Positions 36,867 to 46,853 of a stretch of 64,000 nucleotides of DNA are shown here, one piece after another; positions within the stretch are counted from its first letter, which is position 1, and each line of letters begins with the position of its first letter. The notes under the pieces are model-generated. The model made no database searches. It was given only the letters and a program-made list of their open reading frames with translations, and was not told the origin of the DNA. The position numbers and the translations under genes are program-made. The stretch lies in the NCBI RefSeq assembly GCF_000316605.1, contig NC_019683.1:3704036-3768035 (forward strand), given 5' to 3'. The stretch is from [Leptolyngbya] sp. PCC 7376. Its GTDB lineage: Bacteria; Cyanobacteriota; Cyanobacteriia; Cyanobacteriales; MRBY01.

Positions 36867-37760
36867 AAGGTTCTAATCAAGCTGAAGAGAGGGTTTCTTT
36901 GGCTGATGACAATAGGCAATGAGACCACACAGCAAGTTGACACAAAAATTGGCAGGACTGCGATGGCGGGAATGCTCAATCTGAGAAATATTCTTCAGTT
37001 GGTCAATGACTGTCTCAATCAAAGCTCGCTTACGAGCCAGCACTTTGTCACGCCAAAGCATCAGGTGATTCTTCATATTGCGACGAGGCTTAGCTAGAAG
37101 CCTCACATCATATTCTTCTTGTAAATACTGTGCCAGAGCTTGAGAGACGTAACCTTTATCGGCAAAGACTTTTCCCGATAACCCTTTCAAAAGCTCCACT
37201 ACCGGCTTTCTATCATTGGTGTTGCCAGGCGTGACTTTCACATTGAGTAATTCGCCATGGTCATTGATAACCAGATGTAGTTTGAAACCAAAGAACCAAC
37301 CCACAGAGGTTTTACCTCGAGCGGCATGACCTTCAAAAACGCGATGTTGAGAGATGCGGCGATTGTGACAAACCTTGATACTGGTGGCATCAATGAAGCT
37401 GATACCTGTGCATTGTGCTGTAGGTAGACACATAGAGGTACTAACGTCGAAGGCATCCACTCCACAAAACGTTGGTCACTCACGGCTCTGGGAAAAGCTC
37501 TTCGCCAGTGATGACGCACATTGATGAGATAGAAATATTTAAAATTGCGATAGTGAGATTGGTGAAAAGCAATCAATATCGTCATTATCTCGCTGAGACT
37601 AAGGCTTCTGGGGCGACGCCGTCGCTTTTGCTTTGAGGCCAGTAATTGCTGTTGCCATTGAGGTTCAAAGACTTGGCAGAAATCATCAACAGCACAAAAC
37701 AAAGATTCTAGAAGAAAGTGGTGGACTGCTTATCAACTTTCACAATATTCACTTTCTCTT
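36844..37760 (-). mobile_element. IS982-family element (copy 6), broken
   Basis: The 3' end lies at 36844 within a palindrome. The 5' end runs into MITE 2 at 37762 without its own terminal repeat. The transposase is split by an 11-base deletion near 37413 that shifts the frame. Two open frames, 36873-37460 and 37238-37702, together cover the protein. Confidence 0.82.
36873..37702 (-). pseudogene. IS982-family transposase, frameshifted (copy 6)
   Basis: The N-terminal frame ([15 protein letters not shown] to VPLCVYLQH) ends near 37420. The C-terminal frame resumes with [18 protein letters not shown] and runs through [15 protein letters not shown] and [17 protein letters not shown] to the normal end [10 protein letters not shown]. 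Compared with copy 2 the bases for CYG are lost between QH and QCTG. All catalytic motifs are present but in two frames. Confidence 0.8.
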
Positions 37761-37761
37761 A

Positions 37762-38014
37762 ACGTGAGTTCGGGATAAGAACAACAGGAAACAAGTCTTT
37801 CCTAATCTGGGTTTGAGACTTCTTTATTCTTTATTGAGCAGCGATTATTTTAGGCAATATTCTACTGATTGAGCTCAATCAATACGATATTTTCAATTAG
37901 AATGCTTTGTTGCGAATCAGTACATAGATAAAATTCCAAACAAACTCTTGATTTATAGGAGTTTCAGGCTAACTTGTCGGAATTTCATCCTAATTCCTTA
38001 ACCCGAACTCACGT
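37762..38014. repeat. IS982-type MITE (MITE 2), 253 bp
   Basis: It begins ACGTGAGTTCGGGATAAG and ends ACCCGAACTCACGT, the same ends as the IS982 elements, but holds no open frame. The body is AT-rich and contains GATTGAGCTCAATC, a short palindrome. It is almost identical to the element at 46854-47073 apart from a deletion there. Both stand next to the 5' end of an IS982 copy and are followed by TATTTA. Confidence 0.85.
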
Positions 38015-38091
38015 TATTTAAACTTTTTATCAGCAGTCCAGATAGTGTTTTATTTTGGAGAAATAAGTGGTTGTTTAACTTAAAGAAAAAC

Positions 38092-39042
38092 ATGTCAAAA
38101 GTTATTGTTACGGGCGTAGCTGGATTTATTGGTTCAAATATTGCGGAAACACTCCTAAGCCAAGGACAAAAGGTGATCGGAGTTGACCAAGTTAATGACT
38201 ATTACGACCAAAATTTAAAACGAAAAAATCTTGGAGCTTTAGAGGGTTTCGAGAATTTTCAGTTTATTGAAGACGATATCCAGAATCTTGATTGGCGATC
38301 GCTTTTTTCTGAAGCGAATATTGTCTTTCACCAAGCGGCACAGGCAGGGGTTCGAGCAAGCTGGGGAAAAGGCTTTCGGGACTATACTGAACGCAATATT
38401 AGTGCAACCCAAATCATGTTAGAGGCAGCAAAAGACGTTGGCACTTTAGAACGATTTATCTATGCAGGCACCTCTTCTGTCTATGGCAACGCAGAAACGA
38501 TGCCCACCTCAGAGCTTATTCCTCCACAGCCTGTTTCTCCCTATGGCATCACAAAATTAGCCGCAGAACGGATGTGTTTTCTTTACCATCGCAACTTCAA
38601 TGTCCCAGTGACTTCGCTGCGTTACTTCACGGTTTATGGGCCCCATCAACGACCCGATATGGCATTCCATAAATTCTTTAAAGCAGCAATTAAAGGCACA
38701 ACGATTCCAATCTACGGTGATGGCAAACAAACCCGTGATTTCACATTTATTAGTGATGCGGTTCAAGCCAATTTTCTGGCGATGAAGACTCCTGAAGCAG
38801 TAGGCGAAATTTTCAATATTGGTGGCGGTAGCCGGGTTATTTTGAATGACGTCTTAGATGAAATCGATAACATCGTTGGCAAACCCATCACGCGGAATTA
38901 TGGCGATCGCGCGCGGGGAGATGCGAGACATACTAGTGCCGATGTCACGAAAGCAAAAACGATTTTGGGCTATGACCCACAGGTGAGCCTATCAGAAGGA
39001 TTACGCCATGAATGGGAATGGATTCAAACGTTATATTGCTAA
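38092..39042 (+). CDS. NAD-dependent sugar-nucleotide epimerase (UDP-glucuronate 4-epimerase type)
   Basis: The protein of 316 residues is an extended SDR with GVAGFIGSNIAETLLSQGQ binding NAD at the N-terminus, the catalytic GTSSVYG Ser/Thr and YGITKLAAE (Tyr-x-x-x-Lys). PYGITKLAAERMC, RYFTVYGPHQRPDMAFHKF and GDGKQTRDFTFISD match UDP-glucuronate/UDP-glucose 4-epimerases that supply cell-surface polysaccharides. The ATG at 38092 is used; an upstream in-frame ATG at 38071 is possible. A MITE ends only about 75 bases upstream, so the native promoter may be altered. Confidence 0.88.
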   Translation: MSKVIVTGVAGFIGSNIAETLLSQGQKVIGVDQVNDYYDQNLKRKNLGALEGFENFQFIEDDIQNLDWRSLFSEANIVFHQAAQAGVRASWGKGFRDYTERNISATQIMLEAAKDVGTLERFIYAGTSSVYGNAETMPTSELIPPQPVSPYGITKLAAERMCFLYHRNFNVPVTSLRYFTVYGPHQRPDMAFHKFFKAAIKGTTIPIYGDGKQTRDFTFISDAVQANFLAMKTPEAVGEIFNIGGGSRVILNDVLDEIDNIVGKPITRNYGDRARGDARHTSADVTKAKTILGYDPQVSLSEGLRHEWEWIQTLYC

Positions 39043-39068
39043 AAGCATAATTTGGGGTTGAGAAAAAA

Positions 39069-39551
39069 ATGAACGATCAGATGCCAGCGCCACCACAGCC
39101 TTTGCCTGATGAACTTTGGGGTGAGGAATGGCGGTTTGCCAGTATTCCGGCGGGTGATCTGTGGGATATGTTCAGCGATCGCCCCATTCCTTTTCTCTCA
39201 ATGCCGATCGAATTTAAACCTGTCAATCTCGGCATTGCATCTAATACGTTTATTCCGGGCGTGGTGATTTATGGTGGACGACAATCCATGCAATTAGCGG
39301 GCTGGGTAGCAGAACGAAAGCCCCAAACTCACCTCTACCAAGAAACTGAAAAAAATTTAGCGGGTGGATTATTGCTCAATGACAAAGCTCAACAACGCTG
39401 GGTCACATTAACCTTCCATGATCAGGCGATCGCCACGGCAGGACAACGCTATCAACAACGCCTAGCCGCTGCCAAAGGACTCCATTTTCTACTCGTACAG
39501 CCAGATGACTCCGATGTTACATTTAGCGGTTTATGGCTCCTAAAAGCATAA
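39069..39551 (+). CDS. Tab2/Atab2-like (DUF1092) C-terminal domain protein
   Basis: The 160 residues match the C-terminal half of the DUF1092 family: LWGEEWRFASIPAGDL, RPIPFLSMPIEF, TFIPGVVIYGGRQSMQLAGW and GLHFLLVQPDDSDVTFSGLW. Plant and algal members (Tab2/Atab2) assist translation of photosystem I and II mRNAs. Typical family proteins are about 280 residues, and the N-terminal half is absent here. An ATG with a GA-rich sequence before it exists, so it may be a real short protein or a gene truncated by rearrangement. It follows the epimerase by 26 bases. Confidence 0.75.
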   Translation: MNDQMPAPPQPLPDELWGEEWRFASIPAGDLWDMFSDRPIPFLSMPIEFKPVNLGIASNTFIPGVVIYGGRQSMQLAGWVAERKPQTHLYQETEKNLAGGLLLNDKAQQRWVTLTFHDQAIATAGQRYQQRLAAAKGLHFLLVQPDDSDVTFSGLWLLKA

Positions 39552-39586
39552 AAAATCCCCACTAACTTTGCAGTGGGGATTAACAA
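39551..39586 (-). terminator. Terminator at the 3' end of nblA
   Basis: AATCCCCACT (39554-39563) pairs with AGTGGGGATT (39572-39581). On the reverse strand the stem is followed by TTTTTT, so it best serves nblA. It also lies just after the stop of the DUF1092 gene. Confidence 0.75.
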
Positions 39587-39613
39587 ATCGCGGATAACTC
39601 TGAAGCTGAAACG

Positions 39614-39778
39614 TTAACCTTCAGCAAGTTTTGATAAAAGATTTTCCTTAACCATATTTTGACGGAATAGCTCTAGTAAAAATTCTTGGGTTTGCTCTAA
39701 AGATAAGTTGCGTGCTCTCGCTTCAAATAGTTGTACTTTGAGCCTTTGATCGATGGACAACGGATTTTCTGAGGACAT
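39614..39778 (-). CDS. nblA: Phycobilisome degradation protein NblA
   Basis: NblA is a small adaptor that brings Clp protease to phycobiliproteins and triggers phycobilisome breakdown in nitrogen starvation. The 54-residue product starts MSSENPLSIDQRLKVQLFEA and continues with RNLSLEQTQEFLLELFRQNM, VKENLLSKL. This is the NblA pattern of two helices with the conserved EQTQEFLLEL. The ATG at 39778 has AAAAGGAG upstream and gives the usual length; the frame is open further back but without support. It is divergent from a phycobiliprotein lyase gene. Confidence 0.93.
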   Translation of the reverse strand: MSSENPLSIDQRLKVQLFEARARNLSLEQTQEFLLELFRQNMVKENLLSKLAEG

Positions 39779-39976
39779 AACCTTACTCCTTTTTAGTGAA
39801 GTGGCGATCGCCATGTATGTTTCTGAATACATTCAATAAGAACTCTGTCAAGAATTCTGTTAAAAATAAAACATTTCTTAAGGTATTATGGCGAATTCAT
39901 GAAATTTCCGTGCCTTGCCCCTAACGAACCAGATACACTAATACGCTAATAAGAAGATTTTTTAGGAAACCCTGTT

Positions 39977-40579
39977 ATGCAAAGCTTTGCGGATGCCAAA
40001 GAGTTTTTTCAATACAGTGCTGGGAAATGGCGTTCTAGGCGAGTCACCCACCACTTGCCCTTCCGCCGTGCTGAATCTGGTGGCTCCGACATTAAAGTGG
40101 AAAATCTCGAAAAAGATGACGAGCGCATCATTGAAATCTGTGGCATGCACGAAATGGATGCAGCAAACAGTGTTGGCGGTTCCTACGTAACCTGGGCAGG
40201 TTCAATGCAGTGGGATAAAGCAGATGAAAATCACGATGGTAGTACCGTTTTTGCACTAATTCCTGACCCCGAAAATCCTCGCCAAGGCAAGCTCTTGCGG
40301 GAACGCGGTTATGCAGAAATTGTGCCTGTAGCTGGCGAATACCATCTCGACGAAGAAAATGGTCTAGTGCTCACCACTGAATACGACACCATGACTATTT
40401 ACGAGCGTTTCTGGTTTGCTAATGAAAATCTTCGTTTAAGAACCAGTACCGTTAAACGTTTTGGTGGTTTTAATACGACGACTTTCTGTATGGAAGAGCG
40501 CGTTCAAACTGAAGAGGAAGCCAATCAAGAGGCGATCGCCAGCAACGAAGCACAGCCCTATGCCTTTAGCGGTTGGTAA
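39977..40579 (+). CDS. cpcS: Phycobiliprotein chromophore lyase, CpcS/CpeS family
   Basis: The 200-residue protein is a lipocalin-like bilin lyase that attaches phycocyanobilin to phycobiliproteins. It shows the family blocks MQSFADAKEFFQYSAGKWRS, GGSYVTWAGSMQWDK, STVFALIPDPENP, GKLLRERGYAEIVPV and NLRLRTSTVKRFGGFNTTTF. These blocks distinguish it from CpcT. Whether it is CpcS or the partner CpcU cannot be settled by eye. It is divergent from nblA, linking assembly and breakdown of phycobilisomes in one place. Confidence 0.88.
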   Translation: MQSFADAKEFFQYSAGKWRSRRVTHHLPFRRAESGGSDIKVENLEKDDERIIEICGMHEMDAANSVGGSYVTWAGSMQWDKADENHDGSTVFALIPDPENPRQGKLLRERGYAEIVPVAGEYHLDEENGLVLTTEYDTMTIYERFWFANENLRLRTSTVKRFGGFNTTTFCMEERVQTEEEANQEAIASNEAQPYAFSGW

Positions 40580-40715
40580 GTCGCTACATCCATTTCTATT
40601 AGCGAATATTTTAGGCCTCAAATCCAGAGCGAAAACCATAGGATTTCTCAGCAAAGGATGTTAGAGTATTAGACTGCAACTAATTGTATTTTTATTTTTT
40701 ACACAACACGGAATT

Positions 40716-40985
40716 ATGGCTTTAACGCAAGAGCGTAAACAGGAACTCATGGGCGAGTATCAGATTCATGAAACTGATACTGGATCTGCGGATCTCCAGG
40801 TCGCATTCCTCACAACTCGCATTAACCAGCTCACAGAGCATCTCAAAATCAACAAGAAGGATCACTCTTCTCGTCGTGGTCTCCTCAAAATGATCGGTAA
40901 GCGTAAGCGCCTACTGCAATTTATTAAGGCAAAAGACCAAGCTCGTTACCAAGCTCTCATCGGTCGCCTCGGCATCCGTCGCTAG
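40716..40985 (+). CDS. rpsO: 30S ribosomal protein S15
   Basis: S15 binds 16S rRNA early in small-subunit assembly. The 89-residue protein begins MALTQERKQELMGEYQIHET and has the signature TGSADLQVAFLTTRINQLTEHL and LLKMIGKRKRLLQFIKAKD. The length is normal. The gene is followed after about 45 bases by the PAM68-like gene, probably in the same transcript. Confidence 0.97.
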   Translation: MALTQERKQELMGEYQIHETDTGSADLQVAFLTTRINQLTEHLKINKKDHSSRRGLLKMIGKRKRLLQFIKAKDQARYQALIGRLGIRR

Positions 40986-41029
40986 AATTTACTTCGGCAC
41001 GTTAAGAAATCATTTGTTTTTTAAGATTT

Positions 41030-41515
41030 ATGCCCTCTGAATCATCTCGCGAGCCATTGCCTTTTGAGCCGCGCCAGACTAAGAAAAAGACTCCTAAAAA
41101 AGAGCCAGTCGCTGCTGCACCGACAACGAAAACATCTGCAAAGACAGATAAACGTCGTCAAAATCGCAGAGATAATCGCGATCCAGGTGCGATCCCAGAA
41201 GCAGTCAGCAAACGGATGATCCGTCGCATGGCTTTCTTTTCGGGCATTCCCACAGCGCTGGGGATCAGTTCCTTTGTGATTTCCTATTACATTGTGATTA
41301 ATGAAATCATTGAACTACCCAGTGTTGCTGTATTGCTTGTGAGCCTTGGGTTCTTTGGACTTGGTGTGATCGGTCTCAGCTATGGTCTTCTCTCCACGTC
41401 TTGGGACGAAGAACGTACTGGCAGTCTTTTGGGTAGTGATGAATTTACCCTGAATTTAGGCCGCATGGTGCAGGCATGGAAGGAAGGCCGAAAGGAGGCT
41501 CGCAGTAAATCTTAA
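41030..41515 (+). CDS. PAM68-family photosystem II assembly protein
   Basis: The 161-residue protein has a Lys/Pro-rich N-terminal part (PRQTKKKTPKKEP), then AIPEAVSKRMIRRMAFFSGI, two membrane segments at about 68-90 and 98-120, and LLSTSWDEERTGSLLGSDEF. This is the layout of PAM68, which in chloroplasts and Synechocystis acts with assembly factors on early photosystem II intermediates. The short C-terminal tail is basic. It is 45 bases after rpsO. Confidence 0.9.
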   Translation: MPSESSREPLPFEPRQTKKKTPKKEPVAAAPTTKTSAKTDKRRQNRRDNRDPGAIPEAVSKRMIRRMAFFSGIPTALGISSFVISYYIVINEIIELPSVAVLLVSLGFFGLGVIGLSYGLLSTSWDEERTGSLLGSDEFTLNLGRMVQAWKEGRKEARSKS

Positions 41516-41715
41516 AGTTTAGACCCTTGGTTTTTTAGGGTTTCCGAGTTTAAATATCTCGTATATGCTTTGTCGGCTATCAAAATTTTCTCTGCATCAA
41601 TGTATCCCATCGATATTGAGAACAATGGCGATCGCCGGCAAGTTATTTTTTATAGCGTCATCATAGAAAAAAGCATACTCAAGTTTTTATTGTTGTAATC
41701 TCCAGAGGAACAAGC

Positions 41716-42771
41716 ATGATTGTTGTCATGAAGGTTGGCTCACCTGAAGCTGAAATTAATCGTTTAGGGAGTGAGCTAGAGGAATTGGGTCTTATCCCCG
41801 AAAAGATTGTCGGTGCGCACAAAGTTGTCGTTGGGTTAGTCGGCGACACTGCAGCGTTTAATATCGAGCGTATTCAAGAGCTAAGCCCCTGGATCGAAAG
41901 TGTGTTGCGAGTGGAAAAGCCCTTTAAGCGCGCAAGCTTAGAATATCGCCACGGTGAATATAGCGAAGTTGTTGTCCCCACTCCCAATGGCGATGTCACC
42001 TTTGGCCCTAATCACCCCGTTGTCGTTGTCGCAGGCCCCTGTTCCGTTGAGAACGAAGAGATGATCGTTGAAACGGCTCTCCGAGTGAAGGCCGCTGGTG
42101 CAAAGTTCCTTCGTGGTGGTGCTTACAAGCCCAGAACTTCCCCCTATGCATTCCAAGGTCACGGTGAGAGTGCATTAGAACTTCTCGCCGCGGCTCGTGA
42201 TGCTTCTGGTCTTGGCATCATTACTGAAGTCATGGACACTGCAGATGTAGACAAAATCGCAGCGGTCGCAGATGTGCTCCAAGTAGGCGCGCGCAACATG
42301 CAGAACTTCGCTCTTCTTAAGAAGGTTGGTGCACAGGATAAGCCTGTTCTCCTCAAGCGCGGTATGGCTGCAACGATTGATGATTGGCTCATGGCTGCGG
42401 AATATATCCTTGCGGAAGGCAACAGCAAAGTTATTCTCTGTGAGCGTGGTATTCGTACCTTCGATCGTAAGTACACTCGTAATCACCTCGACCTCTCTGT
42501 CGTACCTGTGTTGCGTAGTTTGACTCACCTCCCCATGATGCTGGATCCCAGCCACGGTACTGGTAAGTCTGAGTTTGTCTTACCAATGGCGAAGGCTTCT
42601 ATTGCAGTGGGTACTGATTCCTTGATGATCGAGGTTCACCCTAATCCAGCAAAAGCGCTTTCCGATGGCCCTCAGTCCCTCACTCCCGATGCATTCGACG
42701 CGGTGATGAAGGAATTGGCGGAAGTGGAAAAGCTAACTGGGCGTGCTCAGAAGGAATTGGCGATCGCCTAA
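41716..42771 (+). CDS. aroF: 3-deoxy-7-phosphoheptulonate synthase (DAHP synthase)
   Basis: This is the first enzyme of aromatic amino acid synthesis, joining erythrose 4-phosphate and phosphoenolpyruvate. The 351-residue protein is the type I-beta form: an N-terminal ferredoxin-like domain (about 1-65, [17 protein letters not shown]) precedes the TIM barrel. Barrel motifs are [62 protein letters not shown] and [13 protein letters not shown]. The N-terminal domain may give allosteric control. It has its own upstream region of 200 bases. Confidence 0.95.
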   Translation: MIVVMKVGSPEAEINRLGSELEELGLIPEKIVGAHKVVVGLVGDTAAFNIERIQELSPWIESVLRVEKPFKRASLEYRHGEYSEVVVPTPNGDVTFGPNHPVVVVAGPCSVENEEMIVETALRVKAAGAKFLRGGAYKPRTSPYAFQGHGESALELLAAARDASGLGIITEVMDTADVDKIAAVADVLQVGARNMQNFALLKKVGAQDKPVLLKRGMAATIDDWLMAAEYILAEGNSKVILCERGIRTFDRKYTRNHLDLSVVPVLRSLTHLPMMLDPSHGTGKSEFVLPMAKASIAVGTDSLMIEVHPNPAKALSDGPQSLTPDAFDAVMKELAEVEKLTGRAQKELAIA

Positions 42772-42813
42772 TCGCTTAATTTCCGAAATCAATTAACTGT
42801 AATTTGATTTAAT

Positions 42814-42846
42814 AAAATCCTCGTTCATCGGAATGGGGATTTTTCG
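42814..42846 (+). terminator. Rho-independent terminator after aroF
   Basis: AAAATCC (42814-42820) pairs perfectly with GGATTTT (42837-42843), followed by T. It is followed by the thiO/thiG gene at 42926. Confidence 0.65.
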
Positions 42847-42925
42847 TTCTATTGCGAAAATGGCTAGCTCATTGGTGGTAGATGTAGCGTAAAGTATGCG
42901 GCGAGGATAGAGACGGTTAAAAGCT

Positions 42926-44872
42926 ATGGCAGAGCATTCAGATATTTTGGTTTTAGGGGGCGGCATAATCGGTTTAAGTATTGCCGTCGAGTTACAGCAG
43001 CAGGGTCGTCAAGTTACCGTTTTAAGTCGTCGCTTTAGTGAAGCAGCTAGTCATGCTGCAGCGGGTATGTTAGCGCCTCAAGCAGAAGGTCTAACGGGGC
43101 CAATGTGGGAATTGGGGCGGCGATCGCGCGATATGTATCCTGAGTGGTCACAAAAAATTGAACAGCTTAGCGGCATGGAGGTTGGATATTTACCTTGTGG
43201 CATTTTTGCGCCTTGCGAAGAAACTCCTGCAAATGTCACTACACCGCAGCACAATGGCACTTGGTTGAATAAAACTCAGCTCGGTTACTACCAATCGAAT
43301 TTAGGTGAATCAGTTGCAGGTGCTTGGTTGTACCCCGAAGATGGACAAGTCGATAATCGTAAACTTACTCAAGCTTTATTGCAGGCAGCACAAGGGTTAG
43401 GGGTCACGCTTAAAGAAGGCGTCACCGTCCTCGGATTACAGCAATCTGGAGGTGAGGTTTTAGCCGTTCAAACTGACCAATGCAATTTCACCGCAGAGCA
43501 TTATGTTTTAGCAGCGGGTTCATGGTCAGCTCAAATTACGCCTTTGCCAATCTATCCAGTGAAAGGGCAAATGTTAGCGTTGCAAATGCCGACTCCCGAT
43601 ATTTTACGACGCGTTTTATTTGGCGATGGCATTTATTTGGTACCTCGGCAAGATGGCACATTAATCGTTGGGGCGACAGTGGAAGAGGTGCAATGGCAGC
43701 CGAATAATACGCCTAAAGGGATTCGATATTTATTAAGTAAAGCAGCTCGTTTACTCCCTGCGATCCAAGATTGGAATATTAAAGAATTTTGGTGGGGTTA
43801 TCGTCCTGCAACACCAGATGAAATGCCGATTCTTGGTGAATCTCCCTGCCAGAATTTGACCTACGCAACTGGTCATTATCGCAATGGCATTTTGCTAACG
43901 CCCGTCACTGCTAAATTAATTGGCGATCGCCTCATCCACGGCACAGACGATCCCTTACTTAAACATTTTTCTTACCAACGTTTTCTAGAGGAGCAACCGA
44001 TGAATAACGGTTCTAGCGCCACACTTTACGCAACACCAATCTCTACACCCACACATACAAAAATCGGTGGGTTACCTGCTGATGACCAACTTGTAATTGC
44101 AGGACGAACATTCCGGTCGCGATTGATGACAGGTACAGGTAAATATCCGTCTATCCCTGCGATGCAACAGAGTGTGGAAGCGAGTGGCTGTGAAATCGTT
44201 ACGGTGGCAGTACGACGCGTCCAAACTAAAGCCCCCGGGCATGAAGGATTAGCAGAAGCACTCGACTGGAACAAAATTTGGATGTTACCGAATACTGCGG
44301 GTTGTAAGACAGCGGAGGAAGCAATTCGGGTTGCTCGGCTTGGTCGAGAAATGGCGCGATTATTGGGTCAGGAAGATAATAATTTCGTCAAATTGGAAGT
44401 GATTCCCGATGCAAAATATCTGTTGCCTGACCCTATCGGTACTCTCGAAGCGGCAGAAATTTTGGTGAAGGAAGGCTTTGCCGTTTTACCCTATATCAAC
44501 GCCGACCCCTTGCTCGCAAAACGCTTGGAAGAAGTAGGTTGTGCCACAGTAATGCCCCTTGGTTCACCGATTGGTTCTGGCCAAGGCATTCAAAATGAAG
44601 CCAATATCAAAATTATTATTGAGCAGAGTAATATTCCGGTCGTGATTGATGCAGGCATTGGGTCTCCTAGCGAAGCTGCTTTTGGGATGGAGATGGGCGC
44701 TGATGCTCTACTCATTAATTCGGCGATCGCCCTTGCTCAACACCCGGTGCAAATGGGACGAGCGATGGGTTTAGCCGCAGAAGCAGGACGTTTGGCCTAT
44801 TTAGCGGGGCGGATTCCAGTGAAGAGTATGGCAACGGCGAGTTCTCCCCAAACCGGAACAATTAATTCCTAG
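42926..44872 (+). CDS. thiO/thiG: Bifunctional glycine oxidase / thiazole synthase (ThiO-ThiG fusion)
   Basis: The 648-residue protein joins two thiamine-synthesis enzymes. Residues 1 to about 355 are a FAD-dependent ThiO ([48 protein letters not shown]) that oxidises glycine to iminoglycine. From about 385 to 640 is ThiG ([79 protein letters not shown]) that builds the thiazole ring. The active-site Lys is probably the one in VKLEVIPD. The linker at about 355-385 is Ser/Thr-rich. Fused genes of this kind are known in cyanobacteria. No TPP riboswitch is seen upstream. Confidence 0.93.
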   Translation: MAEHSDILVLGGGIIGLSIAVELQQQGRQVTVLSRRFSEAASHAAAGMLAPQAEGLTGPMWELGRRSRDMYPEWSQKIEQLSGMEVGYLPCGIFAPCEETPANVTTPQHNGTWLNKTQLGYYQSNLGESVAGAWLYPEDGQVDNRKLTQALLQAAQGLGVTLKEGVTVLGLQQSGGEVLAVQTDQCNFTAEHYVLAAGSWSAQITPLPIYPVKGQMLALQMPTPDILRRVLFGDGIYLVPRQDGTLIVGATVEEVQWQPNNTPKGIRYLLSKAARLLPAIQDWNIKEFWWGYRPATPDEMPILGESPCQNLTYATGHYRNGILLTPVTAKLIGDRLIHGTDDPLLKHFSYQRFLEEQPMNNGSSATLYATPISTPTHTKIGGLPADDQLVIAGRTFRSRLMTGTGKYPSIPAMQQSVEASGCEIVTVAVRRVQTKAPGHEGLAEALDWNKIWMLPNTAGCKTAEEAIRVARLGREMARLLGQEDNNFVKLEVIPDAKYLLPDPIGTLEAAEILVKEGFAVLPYINADPLLAKRLEEVGCATVMPLGSPIGSGQGIQNEANIKIIIEQSNIPVVIDAGIGSPSEAAFGMEMGADALLINSAIALAQHPVQMGRAMGLAAEAGRLAYLAGRIPVKSMATASSPQTGTINS

Positions 44873-45382
44873 ATTCACTGTCCAAACAAACCACCGCCAA
44901 ACTATCTCTTCTACCAGAGCTAAATCATGGATAACGCTTCTAACTAACGTGAGTTCGGGATAAGGAATAAAGGTTCTAATCAAGTTTTAGAGAAGGTTTC
45001 TTAGGTTGATGACAATAGGCAATGAGACCGCAAAGCAAGTTGACACAAAAATTGGCAGGACTGCGATGGCGGGAATGCTCAATCTGAGACATATCCTTCA
45101 GTTGGTCAATGACTGTCTCAATTAAAGCTCGCTTACGAGCCAGCACTTTGTCACGCCAAAGCATCAGGTGATTCTTCATATTGCGACGAGGCTTAGCTAC
45201 AAGCCTCATATCATATTCTTCTTGCAAATACTGTGCCAGAGCTTGAGAGACGTAACTTTTATCTGCAAAGACTTTTCCCGATAACCCTTTCAAAAGCTTC
45301 ACTACCGGTTTTCTATCATCGGTGTTGCCGGGTGTGACCTTCACATTGAGTAATTCTCCACGGTCATTGATAACCAGATGTA

Positions 45383-46333
45383 TAGCAGTGGTCAAAAGAG
45401 TTAAGACGTAGCAGAACGAAGAGTCATATCCATCGCATCTCTGAGAGATGGACAGTGTTTGAGTTGCTTTCGAATGCGGCTTTTCAACCAAGACCAGCAC
45501 CGCTCAATCTTGTTCAAATCTGGTGAATAAGGAGGTAGAGACAATAGCTCACACTTCGCCTGTGCCAGAATTTCTGCGATTCTTCCCCCCTTATGGAAAG
45601 TAGCATTATCCAAAATTAAGACCTGATGAGGTTTTAATTCTGGCAGTAAACAATTCTCTAGCCACAATTCAAACACATTACGGTTACAGGAGCCTTCTAC
45701 TGTAAAGGGTGCAAACAGTTTGCCCTGACTCCATGCAGCAATCATATTGACTCTGCCGCGACGATTTCCGGACTTGAGGTCGTAGAGCCGTTCACCTTCG
45801 GGACTATAGCCATCATCGTAGTTTCCATCTCGCTCATCCATTCCCGACTCATCGCAATAAATAATTTGTTCTGGTCTTAAGTTGGCGAGTTGTTGTCTGA
45901 ATGCCTGTCGCTTCTGTTCATCCCTTTCTCGATAGCCATAGGTCTTTTTTTCGAGTAAAACCTATCTTTTTCAGCATTCTGGAGATAGTGCGGCGGCTCA
46001 CATCTTCTGGCCATAGTTATGCCATCTCTGCCTGAGTTTTATCCGGGTGCTGTTGCACAAAGTTTTTGAATGCTGCTAAGTCTATGATTTTGTGACCATA
46101 GCCCTTTTGATAACCTGTTTTGGCGCTGTAGCTCCCTGTATGCCTTAGTCGCTGTATCCAGAGAGAAAGGCTGCTGCGGCTGATATTAAACATGTCACAT
46201 ACATCTTTTTTGGGAATGCCTCGCTCCACTGCTGCTAGAGCTTTACGGCGTAGGTCATCACTATAAGCAGCTGGCATTTCTTTACTTCACACAACATTCC
46301 CATACTACTGCCTAAGCCATCTGGCCATTGCTA
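45383..46333 (-). mobile_element. IS630-family element (type II), 951 bp, frameshifted
   Basis: The ends are TAGCAGTGGTCAAAAGAGTT at 45383 and GCCATCTGGCCATTGCTA ending at 46333, with TA on each side. The body holds one transposase gene in pieces. The same type occurs in broken form at 1-490 and as a solitary end at 776-787. It lies inside an IS982 transposase gene. Confidence 0.87.
45401..46277 (-). pseudogene. IS630-family transposase (type II), degenerate
   Basis: The N-terminal frame (46017-46277) encodes MPAAYSDDLRRKALAAVERG, then RSSLSLWIQRLRHTG and HPDKTQAEMA, followed by a stop codon TAA. The catalytic frame continues with [46 protein letters not shown] and ends at 45401. The A tract at FTRKK has seven As (about 45951-45957), against eight in the type I element, so a single -1 slip would not restore the frame. 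With the stop and the altered tract it is probably inactive. Confidence 0.78.
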
Positions 46334-46853
46334 TAGTTTGAAGCCAAAGAACCAACCCACAGAGGTTTTACCTCGAGCGGCATGACCATCAAAAACGCGA
46401 TGTTGAGAGATGCGGCGATTGTGACAAACTTTGATACTGGTGGCATCAATGAAACTGATACTTATGCATTGACCATAACAGTGCTGTAGGTAGACACAGA
46501 GAGAGAGGTACTAACGTCGAAGGCATCCACTCCACAAAACGTTGGTCACTCACTGCTCGTGGAAAAGCTCCTCGCCAGTGATGACGCACATTGATGAGAT
46601 AGAAATATTTGAAATTACGATAGTGAGATTGGTGAAAAGCAATCAATATCGTCATTATCTCGCTGAGACTAAGGCTTCTGGGGCGACGCCGTCGCTTTTG
46701 CTTTGAGGCCAGTAATTGTTGTTGCCATTGAGGTTCAAAGACTTGGCAAAAATCATCAATGGAACAAAACAAAGATTCTAGACGGATCCTAGAAGAAAGT
46801 GGTGGACTGCTTATCAACTTCCACAATATTCACTTTCTCTTTTTCTTCTCTTA

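Larger units (their letters stand above)
44976..46826 (-). pseudogene. IS982-family transposase split by IS630 insertion (copy 7)
   Basis: The N-terminal part (46336-46826) encodes [27 protein letters not shown] and [20 protein letters not shown]. It is damaged near 46500, where CVYLQHCYG has become [11 protein letters not shown]. The C-terminal part (44976-45382) encodes [27 protein letters not shown]-like [18 protein letters not shown], and the normal end [10 protein letters not shown]. The two lie on either side of the IS630 element, so no active protein forms. Confidence 0.78.
44947..46852 (-). mobile_element. IS982-family element (copy 7), split by an IS630 insert
   Basis: The 3' end is ACGTGAGTTCGGGATAAGG at 44947. 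The 5' end runs into MITE 3 at 46854 without its own repeat. The element is interrupted by an IS630-type element at 45383-46333, with TA at 45381-45382 and 46334-46335. Removing the insert restores ACCAGATGTAGTTTGAAGCC, the normal sequence of this gene. Confidence 0.85.

Noticed and set aside
42772-42925. Possible TPP riboswitch ahead of thiO/thiG
   Set aside because: The conserved CTGAGA element and paired P-regions of the THI box are not seen; only the aroF terminator hairpin is there.
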